Positions 9,075 through 18,234 of a DNA stretch of 57,101 nucleotides are shown here, piece by piece. The translations under genes were made by a program, and so were the position numbers. Numbering within the stretch: the first letter of the stretch is position 1; every line of letters begins with the position of its first letter. The notes under the pieces were generated by a model that worked only from the letters and a program-made list of their open reading frames with translations, had not been told where the DNA came from and did not search any database. Source of the stretch: Paracoccaceae bacterium (GTDB taxonomy: Bacteria; Pseudomonadota; Alphaproteobacteria; Rhodobacterales; Rhodobacteraceae); NCBI GenBank assembly GCA_003567315.1, contig PWZT01000097.1, positions 1 to 57,101 of the forward strand, written 5' to 3'.

Positions 9075-9863
9075 ATGAGCGCGACTGATGGCAAGAAAGA
9101 CGGGCTGTGGGAGAATATCAAGACCATCATCTATGCGCTGCTGATCGCTGGTATTTTCCGCACGCTGTTCTTCCAGCCATTCTGGATCCCGTCGGGCTCG
9201 ATGAAGGAAACGCTTCTCATCGGTGATTTCCTGTTCGTCAACAAGATGGCTTATGGCTATTCGCGCTTTTCCTGCCCCTTCGGCCTCTGCCCGATCGAGG
9301 ACCGGATCTTTGGCTCGGAGCCCGAGCGAGGCGATATAGTCGTTTTCCGTCATCCCGGCACCGGGGCGGATTACATCAAGCGCCTGATCGGCCTGCCCGG
9401 CGACCGCGTGCAGATGCGCGATGGCCGGTTGTGGCTCAATGACGAGGAGATGCCGCAGGAACCCGATGGCGATTTCGTGGAGGTCTACGAGCGGCAAGGC
9501 GGTGCCGGACAATTTCCGCGCTGCGAGAACGCACCGGTGGGGCAGGGCGGTGAATGCCGCAAATCGCGCGCCATCGAGACCTTGCCCAATGGTGTGAGCT
9601 ACCCGGTGCTGAACATCGTGGATAACGGACCGAGCGACAACACGCCGGTATTCACGGTGTCCGAGGGGCATTTCTTCTTCATCGGCGACAATCGCGACAA
9701 TTCGCTCGACAGCCGCGCGCCGCGTCAAGTGGGTGGGGTGGGCATGGTGCCTTTCGATCACCTGATCGGGCGCGCGCGCCATGTCGTGTTCTCGGCCGAG
9801 GGCCGCTCACTCTTCTTCTTCTGGACATGGCGCTCTGATCGCTTCTTCGAGAGGTTACGGTGA
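9075..9863 (+). CDS. lepB: Signal peptidase I
   Basis: LepB removes signal peptides from exported proteins at the outer face of the inner membrane. The product is about 262 residues with one N-terminal membrane span ([16 protein letters not shown]). The catalytic Ser is in [13 protein letters not shown], the Lys base in [11 protein letters not shown], and the conserved [11 protein letters not shown] box is near the C-terminus. An insert with several cysteines ([12 protein letters not shown], and [12 protein letters not shown]) suggests disulphides in the periplasmic part. I chose the ATG at 9075 because the sequence MSATDGKK resembles relatives and a GGA lies 8 bases upstream. The ATG at 9066 is an alternative. 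It overlaps rnc by 4 bases (GTGA). Confidence 0.95.
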   Translation: MSATDGKKDGLWENIKTIIYALLIAGIFRTLFFQPFWIPSGSMKETLLIGDFLFVNKMAYGYSRFSCPFGLCPIEDRIFGSEPERGDIVVFRHPGTGADYIKRLIGLPGDRVQMRDGRLWLNDEEMPQEPDGDFVEVYERQGGAGQFPRCENAPVGQGGECRKSRAIETLPNGVSYPVLNIVDNGPSDNTPVFTVSEGHFFFIGDNRDNSLDSRAPRQVGGVGMVPFDHLIGRARHVVFSAEGRSLFFFWTWRSDRFFERLR

Positions 9864-10546
9864 AGCTATCGGCCGAGATGACGGCATTTGCGGCCCGGCT
9901 GGGCCATGACTTCACGCGCCCCGAACTCTTGCACCGGGCGCTGACGCATCCCTCAATGTCCTCCCCCTCGCGGCCTGACAATCAGCGGCTGGAATTTCTG
10001 GGCGATCGCGTGCTCGGGCTGGTCATGGCGGAAGCCCTGCTTCACGCTGACACGGGCGCAAGCGAAGGCCAGCTCGCCCCGCGCTTTAACGCTCTCGTGC
10101 GCAAGGAGACCTGCGCGGAGGTGGCCCGCGCGCTCGATCTGGGTGCGGCGCTGAAATTGGGGCGCTCCGAGATGCTGTCGGGCGGGCGGCGCAAGGAAGC
10201 GATCCTCGCCGATGCGATGGAAGCGGTCATCGCGGCGGTCTATCTCGATGCCGGATTCGAGACTGCGCGCGCGCTGACCTTGCGCCATTGGGGCGACCGG
10301 CTGTCCACGGTCGAGCAGGATTCGCGCGACGCCAAGACCATGCTGCAGGAATGGGCGCAGGCGCGCGGGCAGACCCCGCCGCGCTACAGCGAGGCGGGGC
10401 GCTCCGGTCCCGACCATGCCCCGGAATTCACCATTCAAGCGCAGCTTGCGAGTGGGCAGAGCGCCCAGGCGCGGGCAGGCTCCAAGCGGCAGGCCGAACA
10501 ACTGGCGGCGCGGGCGCTTCTCGACAGGCTGGAGAGTGAGACATGA
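9860..10546 (+). CDS. rnc: Ribonuclease III
   Basis: RNase III cuts double-stranded RNA, including rRNA precursors and structured mRNAs. The 228-residue product has the RNase III signature [20 protein letters not shown] (about residues 34-53) with its metal-binding acidic residues, a second conserved block around [18 protein letters not shown], and a C-terminal double-stranded RNA-binding domain (about 155-225). The GTG start overlaps the lepB stop, and the gene overlaps era by 4 bases. The lepB-rnc-era order is the common proteobacterial one. Confidence 0.97.
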   Translation: MKLSAEMTAFAARLGHDFTRPELLHRALTHPSMSSPSRPDNQRLEFLGDRVLGLVMAEALLHADTGASEGQLAPRFNALVRKETCAEVARALDLGAALKLGRSEMLSGGRRKEAILADAMEAVIAAVYLDAGFETARALTLRHWGDRLSTVEQDSRDAKTMLQEWAQARGQTPPRYSEAGRSGPDHAPEFTIQAQLASGQSAQARAGSKRQAEQLAARALLDRLESET

Positions 10547-11463
10547 CAGATACGCCAACACGCGCGGGCTTTGTCGCCCTGATCGGCGAGCCCAACGCGG
10601 GAAAATCCACGCTGACCAATCGCATGGTAGGGGCAAAGGTCTCGATCGTGACCCACAAGGTGCAGACGACCCGCACGCGCATTCGCGGCGTGGCGCTGGA
10701 CGGGCCGGCGCAGATTGTCTTTGTCGATACGCCGGGGCTCTTTCGCCCGCGCCGCAGGCTCGACCGTGCGATGGTCGCCGCGGCCTGGGGCGGCGCGGCA
10801 GATGCCGATATCGTCGTGCTGCTGATCGAGGCGCATCGTGGGCTGACGGATGGCACGCAGGCGATCATCGACGCGCTGCATGAGCGTGTTGCACCCGGTC
10901 AGAAAGTGGCGCTCGCGATCAACAAGATCGACCGCGTGAAGGCGGAGACCCTGCTCGCGCTGTCGGCGCAACTGAACGCGGCCTATCCTTTCGCGCAGAC
11001 CTTCATGATCTCGGCCGAGAAGGGGCATGGCGTCGACGATTTGCGCCATTGGCTGGCGCAGGAACTGCCCGAGGGGCCGTGGCTCTATCCCGAAGACCAG
11101 ATCGCCGATCTGCCCCTGCGCATGATCGCCGCCGAAATGACACGCGAAAAGCTGACCCTGCGGCTGCATGAGGAGTTGCCCTATCAACTGACCGTCGAGA
11201 CCGAAGCGTGGCAGGAGCGCAAGGACGGGTCAGTGCGCATCGATCAGGTGGTTTATGTGGCGCGCGACGGGCACAAGGGCATCGTGCTGGGCCATCGCGG
11301 CGAAACGATCAAGGCAGTCTCTACAGCCGCGCGTCAGGAGATCGCCGCGTTTCTGGATCGCCCGGTGCATCTGTTCCTGCAGGTAAAAGTTCGCGAGAAC
11401 TGGCAAGAAGACGCGGAACGCTATGCCGAGATGGGGCTGGAATTCCGTGATGGCAACCAATGA
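10543..11463 (+). CDS. era: GTPase Era, 30S ribosomal subunit assembly
   Basis: Era binds the 3' end of 16S rRNA and helps mature the 30S subunit. The 306-residue product has the G1 motif GEPNAGKST near residue 15, the switch/G3 motif DTPG near 64, the G4 motif NKID near 127 and a C-terminal KH RNA-binding domain with the [10 protein letters not shown] loop near 245. It starts within the end of rnc (ATGA) and ends overlapping the next gene, so the four genes lepB to DUF1491 form one unit. Confidence 0.97.
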   Translation: MTDTPTRAGFVALIGEPNAGKSTLTNRMVGAKVSIVTHKVQTTRTRIRGVALDGPAQIVFVDTPGLFRPRRRLDRAMVAAAWGGAADADIVVLLIEAHRGLTDGTQAIIDALHERVAPGQKVALAINKIDRVKAETLLALSAQLNAAYPFAQTFMISAEKGHGVDDLRHWLAQELPEGPWLYPEDQIADLPLRMIAAEMTREKLTLRLHEELPYQLTVETEAWQERKDGSVRIDQVVYVARDGHKGIVLGHRGETIKAVSTAARQEIAAFLDRPVHLFLQVKVRENWQEDAERYAEMGLEFRDGNQ

Positions 11464-11786
11464 GCGCGCGGCTCGCCGCTGGCATATGGGTTTCCGCCTA
11501 TTTGAAGCGTTTGCAGGGCGAAGGCATCCCGGCCTATGTGATCGCGCGCGGCGATGACACGGCAGGCGAAGTGCTGGTGAAGCTTGCCTTGATGGACGGA
11601 AATGCACGCGCTTTCATGCGCGCATTCGATTTTCAGCTTGGAGATCGGGTCTGGCAGTTGTTGTATGAAGGCACTGAGCGGGAAGTCGATGACGCGATCG
11701 AGCGCCAACGTGGGTTTGACCCGGATCTCTGGGTGATTGAGGTAGAGGACCCTCGTGGCCGCCATATGCTGGGACAAATGGGGTGA
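11460..11786 (+). CDS. DUF1491 family protein
   Basis: This 108-residue protein resembles the DUF1491 family of alphaproteobacteria, commonly found directly after era. It has no predicted membrane segment and no obvious catalytic motif. Conserved-looking parts are AYLKRLQGEGIPAYVIARGD and the acidic C-terminal half with DPDLWVIEVEDPRG. The ATG overlaps the era stop. Function is unknown. In related genomes recO usually follows, but here the next gene is a convergent slipin. Confidence 0.85.
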   Translation: MSARLAAGIWVSAYLKRLQGEGIPAYVIARGDDTAGEVLVKLALMDGNARAFMRAFDFQLGDRVWQLLYEGTEREVDDAIERQRGFDPDLWVIEVEDPRGRHMLGQMG

Positions 11787-11789
11787 GGC

Positions 11790-11817
11790 GGCGGCGCGCT
11801 GGCATCGGCGCGCCGCC
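11790..11817. terminator. Strong hairpin between convergent genes, possible bidirectional terminator
   Basis: GGCGGCGCGC (11790-11799) pairs perfectly with GCGCGCCGCC (11808-11817) around an 8-base loop, in the 42 bases between the convergent DUF1491 and slipin genes. There is no T-run on either side, so it is not a canonical intrinsic terminator. Position between two 3' ends is the main support. Confidence 0.5.
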
Positions 11818-11828
11818 ACCGCGAAGGC

Positions 11829-12608
11829 TCACGGGTCAGCTTTTTCAAACTGCTTGAGCATTGACGACAATTCCGTCGGGAAGGGGAACACAATGGTCGA
11901 ATTTTTCTCCGCCCCGATCGTGGTCAGGGTCGAAAGATAGCGAAGCTGCATCGCGCCCGGATCGGCGCTGAGGATCTGCGCGGCCTCCAGCAATTTGGTC
12001 GCCGCCTGTTCCTCGCCTTCGGCGTTGATGACTTTCGCGCGGCGCTCGCGTTCTGCTTCGGCCTGACGGGCAATGGCGCGGATCATGGATTCGTTGATGT
12101 CGACATGCTTGATCTCGACATTCGCGACCTTGATGCCCCAGGCGTCGGTCTGGCTGTCGAGGATCTCCTGAATGTCGTTGTTGAGTTTCTCGCGCTCGGA
12201 AAGCATCTCATCGAGATCATGCTTGCCGAGCACCGAGCGCAATGTCGTCTGTGACAGCTCGGAGGTGGCCTGCATGAAGTTTTCGACCTGAATGGTGGCC
12301 TTTTGCGGGTCCACGACGCGGAAATACACCACGGCATTGACGCGAACCGAGACGTTGTCCTGGCTGATGACATCCTGGCTTGGCACATCCAGCACGCGCA
12401 CGCGCAGATCTGTGCGCACAGCTTGCTGGACAATGGGGATGATCAGGATCAGACCGGGCCCTTTCACCCCGCTGAACCGCCCGAGCGTGAACACAACCGC
12501 GCGCTCATATTCGCGCAAGACCTTGATGGCCGAGGCGAGGAACGCCAGAATCAGCACGATCAGGACAACGATAAAGCCCAGATCGGCAAATATATCGAGA
12601 ATTCCCAT
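11829..12608 (-). CDS. Slipin / stomatin-like SPFH membrane protein
   Basis: The 259-residue product has an N-terminal membrane anchor (about residues 8-28) and then an SPFH (band 7) domain with typical blocks: [38 protein letters not shown] and the helical [17 protein letters not shown] region. Such proteins form large ring assemblies in membrane microdomains. A clear AAGGAGAT precedes the ATG. It lies directly downstream of an NfeD-type membrane protease gene on the same strand, the classic slipin/STOPP gene pair, so the two products probably act together. Confidence 0.93.
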   Translation of the reverse strand: MGILDIFADLGFIVVLIVLILAFLASAIKVLREYERAVVFTLGRFSGVKGPGLILIIPIVQQAVRTDLRVRVLDVPSQDVISQDNVSVRVNAVVYFRVVDPQKATIQVENFMQATSELSQTTLRSVLGKHDLDEMLSEREKLNNDIQEILDSQTDAWGIKVANVEIKHVDINESMIRAIARQAEAERERRAKVINAEGEEQAATKLLEAAQILSADPGAMQLRYLSTLTTIGAEKNSTIVFPFPTELSSMLKQFEKADP

Positions 12609-12665
12609 TTACATCTCCTTTCATATCCGACCGCTCTGGACGGTCAGGAGGGTGGCCTCACACAC

Positions 12666-14087
12666 TCACTCGCCGGAGTTTTTCGGCGCGACCGTGAGAA
12701 CCAGCCCGTCAACATCGGTGATTGTGACCTCATCACCTTTCTCAAAACTCTGGTCGGCTTGCGCGATCCAGCGCTCGCCATGCACGAACACATGGCCCTT
12801 GGCGGCATCCCAGTCCTGAACCACAGCCCGGGAACCGACCATATCCGAATTGCCAGTCGTGACCTTGCGCCGGTGCACGCTCACACCCAGCTTCGCGATC
12901 AGCAGCGAGAACCCAATGGATGCGACCGCGATGGCAGCCAGCGCGGGGATGGAAGGCTCGAGCCCAGGCACTTCGGAATCGAAGAGGAAGAGCCCGCCAA
13001 TGACCAGCGCCGCAGTCCCGCCGATGCCAAGGATGCCGAATGACGGGCTGAAAGCTTCCCCCACGATCAGTAACAGTCCAAGCAATATCAGCGCGAGCCC
13101 CGCCAGGTTGAAGGGCAGGATCGACAGCGCGAACATGCCAAGGATCAGACTGATCCCGCCAATCGTTCCCGGAAACAGCGCCCCCGGATTGAGCAATTCG
13201 AAAATGATACCGTAAAACCCGATGATCATCAGGAAAAGCGCCACATTCGGGTCTGCAATGATCGACAGAAGCTGCGTGCGCCAATCGGGCTCGACCATCA
13301 CGATGCTCAGGTTTTCACTGTCGATCACGAAATCCTCGCCATCGAGTTGCACGGTCCGCCCATGCGCCTGGTCGAGCAATTCCGTGAGGTCTCGCGCCGT
13401 GAAATCCGCCACATTTTCTTCGACAGCCGCACTTGCCGTCAGCGTCGCGGCCTCGCGCACGGCCCGTTCCCCCCAATCGGCATTGCGCCCGTGGATCTCG
13501 GCCAGCGAACGGATTTGCGACACCGCGTCGTTGAGCGCCTTGGCCATGCCGGCATCCTGCATCGGCTCATCGCGCGACTCCTCGTCCTCTTCGGACCCGT
13601 TTGCGTCCTCATCATCGGCCGCCGGGTCATCCTGAAATGGCAGACCACCACCGCCACCACCAAGGCTAACGGGCGTTGCCGCGCCAACAGAAGTGCCCGG
13701 CGCCATCACGGCCAGATGGCTGGCATACATGATGAACGTGCCGGCGCTGGCCGCGCGCGCACCCGAGGGGGAAACGAAGGTCGCCACGGGCACTTCGGAG
13801 TTGAGGATCGCGCGGTTGATGTCGCGCGTCGAGGTAACCAGCCCGCCGGGGGTGTCCATCCGCAGGATGATCAACCGTGCATCCTGATCGGCCGCCTCCT
13901 CGATCCCGCGAATGATGTAATCGGCCGTCGCTGGACTCACTGCACCGTCGAGTTCGAGAACCACCGCATTGCCGGCCCTACCGTTATCTTCCGCCTGAAG
14001 CGTGAGCCCGAGCATGCCAAGCACCAGTATCGTCAGGAAGACAAGGCGTCCTGCATTGGGTAGAAATCTGGCTACGCGGCTTTGCAT
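12666..14087 (-). CDS. NfeD-family membrane serine protease (ClpP-class, slipin partner)
   Basis: The product is 473 residues. It has a signal peptide or anchor (about residues 12-32), then a ClpP/crotonase-fold protease domain with DTPGGLV, and the probable nucleophile Ser in RAASAGTFIMYASH followed by the probable Lys in AKALNDA. Four or more membrane helices and a C-terminal OB-fold NfeD domain follow. Known relatives cleave stomatin tails with a Ser-Lys dyad. A low-complexity Gly then Asp/Glu run (about residues 148-185) interrupts the protease domain. I chose the ATG at 14087 because the GAGGAG 10 bases upstream is its ribosome site. A GTG at 14105 would lie within that site. Confidence 0.9.
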   Translation of the reverse strand: MQSRVARFLPNAGRLVFLTILVLGMLGLTLQAEDNGRAGNAVVLELDGAVSPATADYIIRGIEEAADQDARLIILRMDTPGGLVTSTRDINRAILNSEVPVATFVSPSGARAASAGTFIMYASHLAVMAPGTSVGAATPVSLGGGGGGLPFQDDPAADDEDANGSEEDEESRDEPMQDAGMAKALNDAVSQIRSLAEIHGRNADWGERAVREAATLTASAAVEENVADFTARDLTELLDQAHGRTVQLDGEDFVIDSENLSIVMVEPDWRTQLLSIIADPNVALFLMIIGFYGIIFELLNPGALFPGTIGGISLILGMFALSILPFNLAGLALILLGLLLIVGEAFSPSFGILGIGGTAALVIGGLFLFDSEVPGLEPSIPALAAIAVASIGFSLLIAKLGVSVHRRKVTTGNSDMVGSRAVVQDWDAAKGHVFVHGERWIAQADQSFEKGDEVTITDVDGLVLTVAPKNSGE

Positions 14088-14294
14088 GCCGGGGGATCTC
14101 CTCACGAAGTGGTCCTGCAGAGAGGAGTAGCGCAGTTGCGGACCGGTTCAACGTCGCTGCGGATTTGTGACCTGACTGCCATTCGGAGATGGGGATTGGA
14201 GAGGCGCAGTTCAACTTTGTCGGCTCGCATCGCCATTGAGCATGATGCGATGCGTTTTGCTGACACGCGCAAGCGGCAGGTCAGGCGCGCGCTC

Positions 14295-15344
14295 TCAAGC
14301 GCCACTCAGCACAGTCGCGAATGCGTCGATCTCCTCCGCTGTGGTATTCCACGAGCAGACAAGCCGCGCAACGGTGCTGGCATCGCGCGCGCCTGAACCG
14401 GACGGAGGTTCCTCCGAGGTGAAATACTGCGCGCCTGCCGCCTGCAATCGCTCATGCTGTGCGCGCGACAAGCGCACAAACAGCATGTTGCCACCGCGGG
14501 GATAGACCCGCGAGGTTTCGCTGGCGATTGCGCTTTCAAGCCGTGCGGCCATGTAATTTGCGTGGGATGCAAGCGCGCGCCAGAGCCCGTTCTCCAGCCA
14601 AGCATGCATCTGCGCCGACAGAAATCGGTGCTTGGACCACAGATGGCCCGCGCGCTTACGTCGGAGCTGGAATTCCCAGGCGCGCGCAGGGTCGAACAGG
14701 ATCACCGCCTCGACACCCATCAGACCGTTTTTCGTTCCACCAAGCGAGAGCGCATCCACGCCCGCGCGCCAACTCATCTCGGCCGGGCTGCAGCCTTCGG
14801 CCACCAACGCATTCGCAAAACGCGCGCCATCCAGATGCACCGGCAAGCCATGCGCCCTGGCGATCTTGCTCAGCGTCGCGATCTCATCGGAGCTGTATCT
14901 TGTGCCGCATTCCGTTAGGTTCGTGAGGCTCAGCGCCCCGGGCTGCACGCTATGCACAACCCCGCGCCCGGAGGCTGCGAGCGTGTCAGCCAGCGCCTCG
15001 GGCGCGATCTTGCCATCCGCACCCGGCACAAGCGTGAGTTTTGCGCCGTTTGTGTAGAATTCGGGCGCGCCGCATTCATCGACCTCTATATGGGAAAGCG
15101 GATGGCAGTATATCGCGCCCCATGGTGGGGTCAGTGTCGCAAGCGCCAGCGCATTCGCAGCCGTCCCGGTCGCAACGAGGAACACCTCCGCCTCGGGCGC
15201 TTCGAAAACGTCGCGCAGCTGGTCGCGCACAGCCTCCATGATTGGATCCGCGCCGTATCCGGGCGCGGCGCCCTCATTGGCCTGCGTAATCGCATCAAGG
15301 ATCTGCCGGGGAACGCCGGATGTATTGTCGGATGCGAAGAACAT
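14295..15344 (-). CDS. ltaE: Low-specificity L-threonine aldolase
   Basis: This PLP enzyme splits threonine or allo-threonine to glycine and acetaldehyde. The product is 349 residues, a normal size. The PLP lysine is in ALSLGGTKNGLMG near residue 207. HLDGARFANA near 177 carries the conserved Asp that contacts the cofactor. The start at 15344 has an AGGAGGG 4 bases upstream. The longer open frame upstream lacks homology. It stands alone, divergent from nfu. The 190 bases between it and the NfeD gene hold no gene that I can see. Confidence 0.9.
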   Translation of the reverse strand: MFFASDNTSGVPRQILDAITQANEGAAPGYGADPIMEAVRDQLRDVFEAPEAEVFLVATGTAANALALATLTPPWGAIYCHPLSHIEVDECGAPEFYTNGAKLTLVPGADGKIAPEALADTLAASGRGVVHSVQPGALSLTNLTECGTRYSSDEIATLSKIARAHGLPVHLDGARFANALVAEGCSPAEMSWRAGVDALSLGGTKNGLMGVEAVILFDPARAWEFQLRRKRAGHLWSKHRFLSAQMHAWLENGLWRALASHANYMAARLESAIASETSRVYPRGGNMLFVRLSRAQHERLQAAGAQYFTSEEPPSGSGARDASTVARLVCSWNTTAEEIDAFATVLSGA

Positions 15345-15462
15345 GGACCCTCCTGAAACTGCCCGCGCAAGCTGCGGAGCGCGCGGCGTCCTGTCAAGGG
15401 GCGTGGCTTGACAGGCTGCAGGGTAGTGCGCATATCCCGAACAAGTTACAGGAGACTGCCGC

Positions 15463-16020
15463 ATGTTCATCCAGACCGAATCCACCCCGAATCCCGCAAC
15501 GCTGAAATTCATGCCGGGTCAGGAGGTGCTGGGCACCGGCACTGCCGATTTCCCGAGTGCAGACGCGGCGACGCCCTCGCCACTCGCGCGGCGTCTGTTT
15601 CAGGTCTCAGGCGTGACGGGCGTTTTCCTGGGCAGTGATTTCGTCACGGTCACCAAGGATGAGGATGTGGACTGGCAGCATGTGAAGCCCGAGATCCTTG
15701 GCGCGATCATGGAGCATTTCCAGTCGGGCGCGCCGGTCATGGAAGGCGAAGCAGTTGCAGAACACGCAATCCATGAAGGACCGGATGCCGAGATCGTGGG
15801 GCAGATAAAGGAATTGCTGGACAGCCGCGTGCGCCCGGCCGTCGCGCAAGATGGCGGCGACATCACCTTTCACGGGTTCGAACGCGGTGTCGTCTATCTG
15901 CACATGAAAGGGGCCTGTGCCGGGTGCCCGTCTTCCACCATGACGCTGAAAATGGGGATCGAGAACCTTCTGCGTCATTATATCCCCGAAGTGACCGAGG
16001 TGCGTCCAGTTGCACTCTGA
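15463..16020 (+). CDS. NfuA/Nfu1-type iron-sulfur cluster carrier
   Basis: The 185-residue protein has an N-terminal Nfu domain (FIQTESTPNPATLKFMPG at residues 2-19) and a C-terminal NifU-like domain with the cluster-binding CAGC motif in MKGACAGCPSSTMTLKMG (about residue 152). This is the mitochondrial Nfu1 arrangement, which delivers [4Fe-4S] clusters to client enzymes. Possible clients in this window include the dehydratase Edd. An AGGAG lies 8 bases before the ATG. Its 3' end overlaps tsaB by 11 bases. Confidence 0.95.
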   Translation: MFIQTESTPNPATLKFMPGQEVLGTGTADFPSADAATPSPLARRLFQVSGVTGVFLGSDFVTVTKDEDVDWQHVKPEILGAIMEHFQSGAPVMEGEAVAEHAIHEGPDAEIVGQIKELLDSRVRPAVAQDGGDITFHGFERGVVYLHMKGACAGCPSSTMTLKMGIENLLRHYIPEVTEVRPVAL

Positions 16021-16651
16021 GCCGCTGATACTGGCTTTTGATACATCGGCCGCGCATTGCGCGGCCGCTTTGCTGTGTGGCGAGACCCTGCTTGCGGAGC
16101 ATCACGAGGAGATGGCGCGCGGGCAGGGCGAGCGGCTGGTGCCGATGCTGGAGACATTGCTTCAACACGCTGGCCGCAGCTGGAGTGATCTTGATGCCAT
16201 CGCGGTCGGGACCGGCCCGGGCAATTTCACTGGCATCCGAATTGCGGTATCCATGGCACGCGGTCTGGCGCTTGGTCTCGCGATTCCGGCCATTGGCGTG
16301 TCGATCTTCGATGCCCGCGCAGAAGGCCTGCCGCGCCCGCTTGTCGTGGCCGAGCACGCGCATCGCGGCGAAGTCTATCTTCAGTCATTCGACCCGGCCC
16401 CGTGCGCCCCGCAACTCGTCGCGCTGCATGCAGTGAGCCTGCCGCCGGATTGCCGCGTCACCGGGAGCGCAGCTGACGCGCTCGCCACCGGGCACGCGCG
16501 GGCCGTCGCGGCGCGCTATGGAATTGCCGAGGCCATCGCTCGTGTCGCGCGCACGCGGCTTGGCGCGCCGCAACCCCGCCCGGCGCCGCTCTATATCCGC
16601 CCTGCGGATGCTGCGCCCCCGTCGGACCCGCCACCGCGCATCCTCGCATGA
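16010..16651 (+). CDS. tsaB: tRNA threonylcarbamoyladenosine biosynthesis protein TsaB
   Basis: TsaB is the partner of TsaD in making the t6A37 modification of tRNAs. The 213-residue product has the ASKHA fold beginning LILAFDTSAAHCAAAL and the diagnostic GTGPGNFTGIRIAVSMARGLALGL block near residue 67. The start codon is TTG at 16010, inside nfu, with a GAGG 7 bases upstream. Relatives begin at this point. The C-terminus is Pro-rich. It overlaps rimI by 4 bases, and the tsaB-rimI order is common. Confidence 0.93.
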   Translation: MHSEPLILAFDTSAAHCAAALLCGETLLAEHHEEMARGQGERLVPMLETLLQHAGRSWSDLDAIAVGTGPGNFTGIRIAVSMARGLALGLAIPAIGVSIFDARAEGLPRPLVVAEHAHRGEVYLQSFDPAPCAPQLVALHAVSLPPDCRVTGSAADALATGHARAVAARYGIAEAIARVARTRLGAPQPRPAPLYIRPADAAPPSDPPPRILA

Positions 16652-17076
16652 CGCCCGAGGCGCTTGCCCGGCTGCATGCCGCCTGCTTTGATCTGCCCCC
16701 GCCATGGCCCGCGCGCGATTTCGCACAGATGCTTGCAGCGCCCACATGCTTTCTCAAATGCGCCTATCATGAGGATCATCTCAGCGCCTTCGCCCTGTTC
16801 CGCGTGGTCGCGGACGAGGCCGAGCTTCTGACGCTGGCGACAGCGCCCGAGGCGCGTCGAAAGGGCCATGCCCGCGCGCTGATGCAGGACGGGCTTGCCG
16901 AGGCCATGCGACGTGGAGCGCGCATGTGCTTTCTGGAAGTCGCAGCGCCCAATCACGCCGCGCGCAGGCTCTATGACACGCTCGGATTTCGGATCGCCGG
17001 GACGCGCAAGGGGTATTACCACGGGCAGGGCGCGCCGGTTGATGCGATTGTCTATCGGGCAGATCTGACAGCATGA
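16648..17076 (+). CDS. rimI: GNAT acetyltransferase, RimI type
   Basis: The 142-residue protein is a GNAT acetyltransferase. The acetyl-CoA loop is in ATAPEARRKGHARALM (R-x-x-G-x-A, about residues 65-80), and the later AAPNHAARRLYDTLGF is the typical second motif with the conserved Asn. RimI acetylates ribosomal protein S18 in E. coli. In other lineages the tsaB-linked paralogue has uncertain targets. Translational overlap with tsaB supports the name. It ends the nfu-tsaB-rimI unit. Confidence 0.85.
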   Translation: MTPEALARLHAACFDLPPPWPARDFAQMLAAPTCFLKCAYHEDHLSAFALFRVVADEAELLTLATAPEARRKGHARALMQDGLAEAMRRGARMCFLEVAAPNHAARRLYDTLGFRIAGTRKGYYHGQGAPVDAIVYRADLTA

Positions 17077-17119
17077 TCCGGCGTGGCGACTCCATTGCCG
17101 CTTTCGCGCGAATTTGATG

Positions 17120-17135
17120 TTGACCGACCGATCAA
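17120..17135. promoter_or_regulatory. TetR/RutR-like operator upstream of the BMP transporter
   Basis: TTGACCGACCGATCAA is an imperfect 16-base palindrome (six of eight position pairs match) 102 bases upstream of the transporter's first gene. It resembles TetR-family operators of the TTGACC...GGTCAA type, including RutR sites known to control pyrimidine use in proteobacteria. The same TTGACC, with a weak CTTAAT 17 bases later, may be the -35 of the promoter. The regulator itself is not in the window. Confidence 0.4.
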
Positions 17136-17237
17136 ATCGGGACTTAATCAACCCCAATCGAGGCACCATCAGGGCCACGACATCGACTGCAGGCGCGCAA
17201 ATGTCGCAAGTCCTGCGGCACAACAGGAGAAACCGGA

Positions 17238-18227
17238 ATGACATCCCTCAAACCCCTTCTCGGTGCGGCCTCTGCACTCGGCCTGACCGCCTCGCTTGCG
17301 CATGCCGAACCGGCGCTGATGTTCGACCTCGGCGGAAAATTCGACAAATCCTTCAATGAGGCCGCCTATAACGGGGCCGAACGCTGGCGCGAGGAAACGG
17401 GCGGTTCCTATCGCGAGATCGAGATGCAGGCGGCAGCGCAGCGGGTGCAATTCGCGCGGCGTCTGGCCGAAGCGGGATCCAACCCGGTGGTGGTGCTGGG
17501 CTTCCAGAACGCGCCTACGCTGGAAGAGGTCGCCCCGGATTACCCCGATACCTCTTTCGTGCTGATCGACGCAGTGGTGGATCTGCCCAATGTCCGCTCG
17601 GTGATCTTCGCCGAACATGAGGGCAGCTATCTGGTCGGCATGCTGGCGGCCATGGCCAATGAGACCGGAACGATCAGCTTTGTCGGCGGTATGGAGATTC
17701 CGCTGATCGCGGCCTTTGCCTGCGGCTATGCGCAGGGCGCGCGCGCCGTGAACCCCGATATCGAGATCATCGTGAATTACACTGGCGACACCCCGGCGGC
17801 ATGGAATGACCCTGTCCGCGGCGGCGAGATCGCGCGGGCGCAGATTTCGCAGGGCTCCGATGTGGTGTTCGCGGCTGCGGGGGGCACAGGTCTGGGTGTG
17901 TTGCAGGCTGCAGAGGACGCGGAGGTTTTCTCCATCGGGGTTGATTCGAACCAGAACCACCTGCATCCGGGATCGGTTCTGACCTCCATGCTCAAGCTGG
18001 TGGATCAGGCGGTTTACGATGCCTTCACTGAAGGGCCGGGGCTCGAAACCGGCGTGGTGATGATGGATCTCGCAGCCGATGGCGTGGGCTACGCGCTTGA
18101 CGAGCATAATGAACACCTGATCTCGGCCGAGATGCAGGACGCGGTCGAAGAGGCGAAAGCCGCCATCATCGCCGGTGACCTCATCGTGCATGATTACCGC
18201 ACGGACAGCACCTGCCCGGCCTTCTGA
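17238..18227 (+). CDS. BMP-family ABC transporter substrate-binding lipoprotein-like protein
   Basis: This is the periplasmic binding protein of a nucleoside-type importer (PnrA/TmpC/BMP family). The 329-residue product has an N-terminal signal peptide ending near AHA-EPAL (about residue 22), with no lipobox cysteine, so it is probably soluble. The mature start MFDLGGKFDKSFNEAAYNG carries the family's D-K-S-FN substrate loop. Later blocks GSYLVGMLAA, FVGGMEIPLI and VFSIGVDSNQNHL are typical. An AGGAG precedes the ATG. The two permeases and the ATPase follow. Family members bind purine nucleosides, but the exact ligand is not certain. Confidence 0.92.
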   Translation: MTSLKPLLGAASALGLTASLAHAEPALMFDLGGKFDKSFNEAAYNGAERWREETGGSYREIEMQAAAQRVQFARRLAEAGSNPVVVLGFQNAPTLEEVAPDYPDTSFVLIDAVVDLPNVRSVIFAEHEGSYLVGMLAAMANETGTISFVGGMEIPLIAAFACGYAQGARAVNPDIEIIVNYTGDTPAAWNDPVRGGEIARAQISQGSDVVFAAAGGTGLGVLQAAEDAEVFSIGVDSNQNHLHPGSVLTSMLKLVDQAVYDAFTEGPGLETGVVMMDLAADGVGYALDEHNEHLISAEMQDAVEEAKAAIIAGDLIVHDYRTDSTCPAF

Positions 18228-18234
18228 TCGGTTC

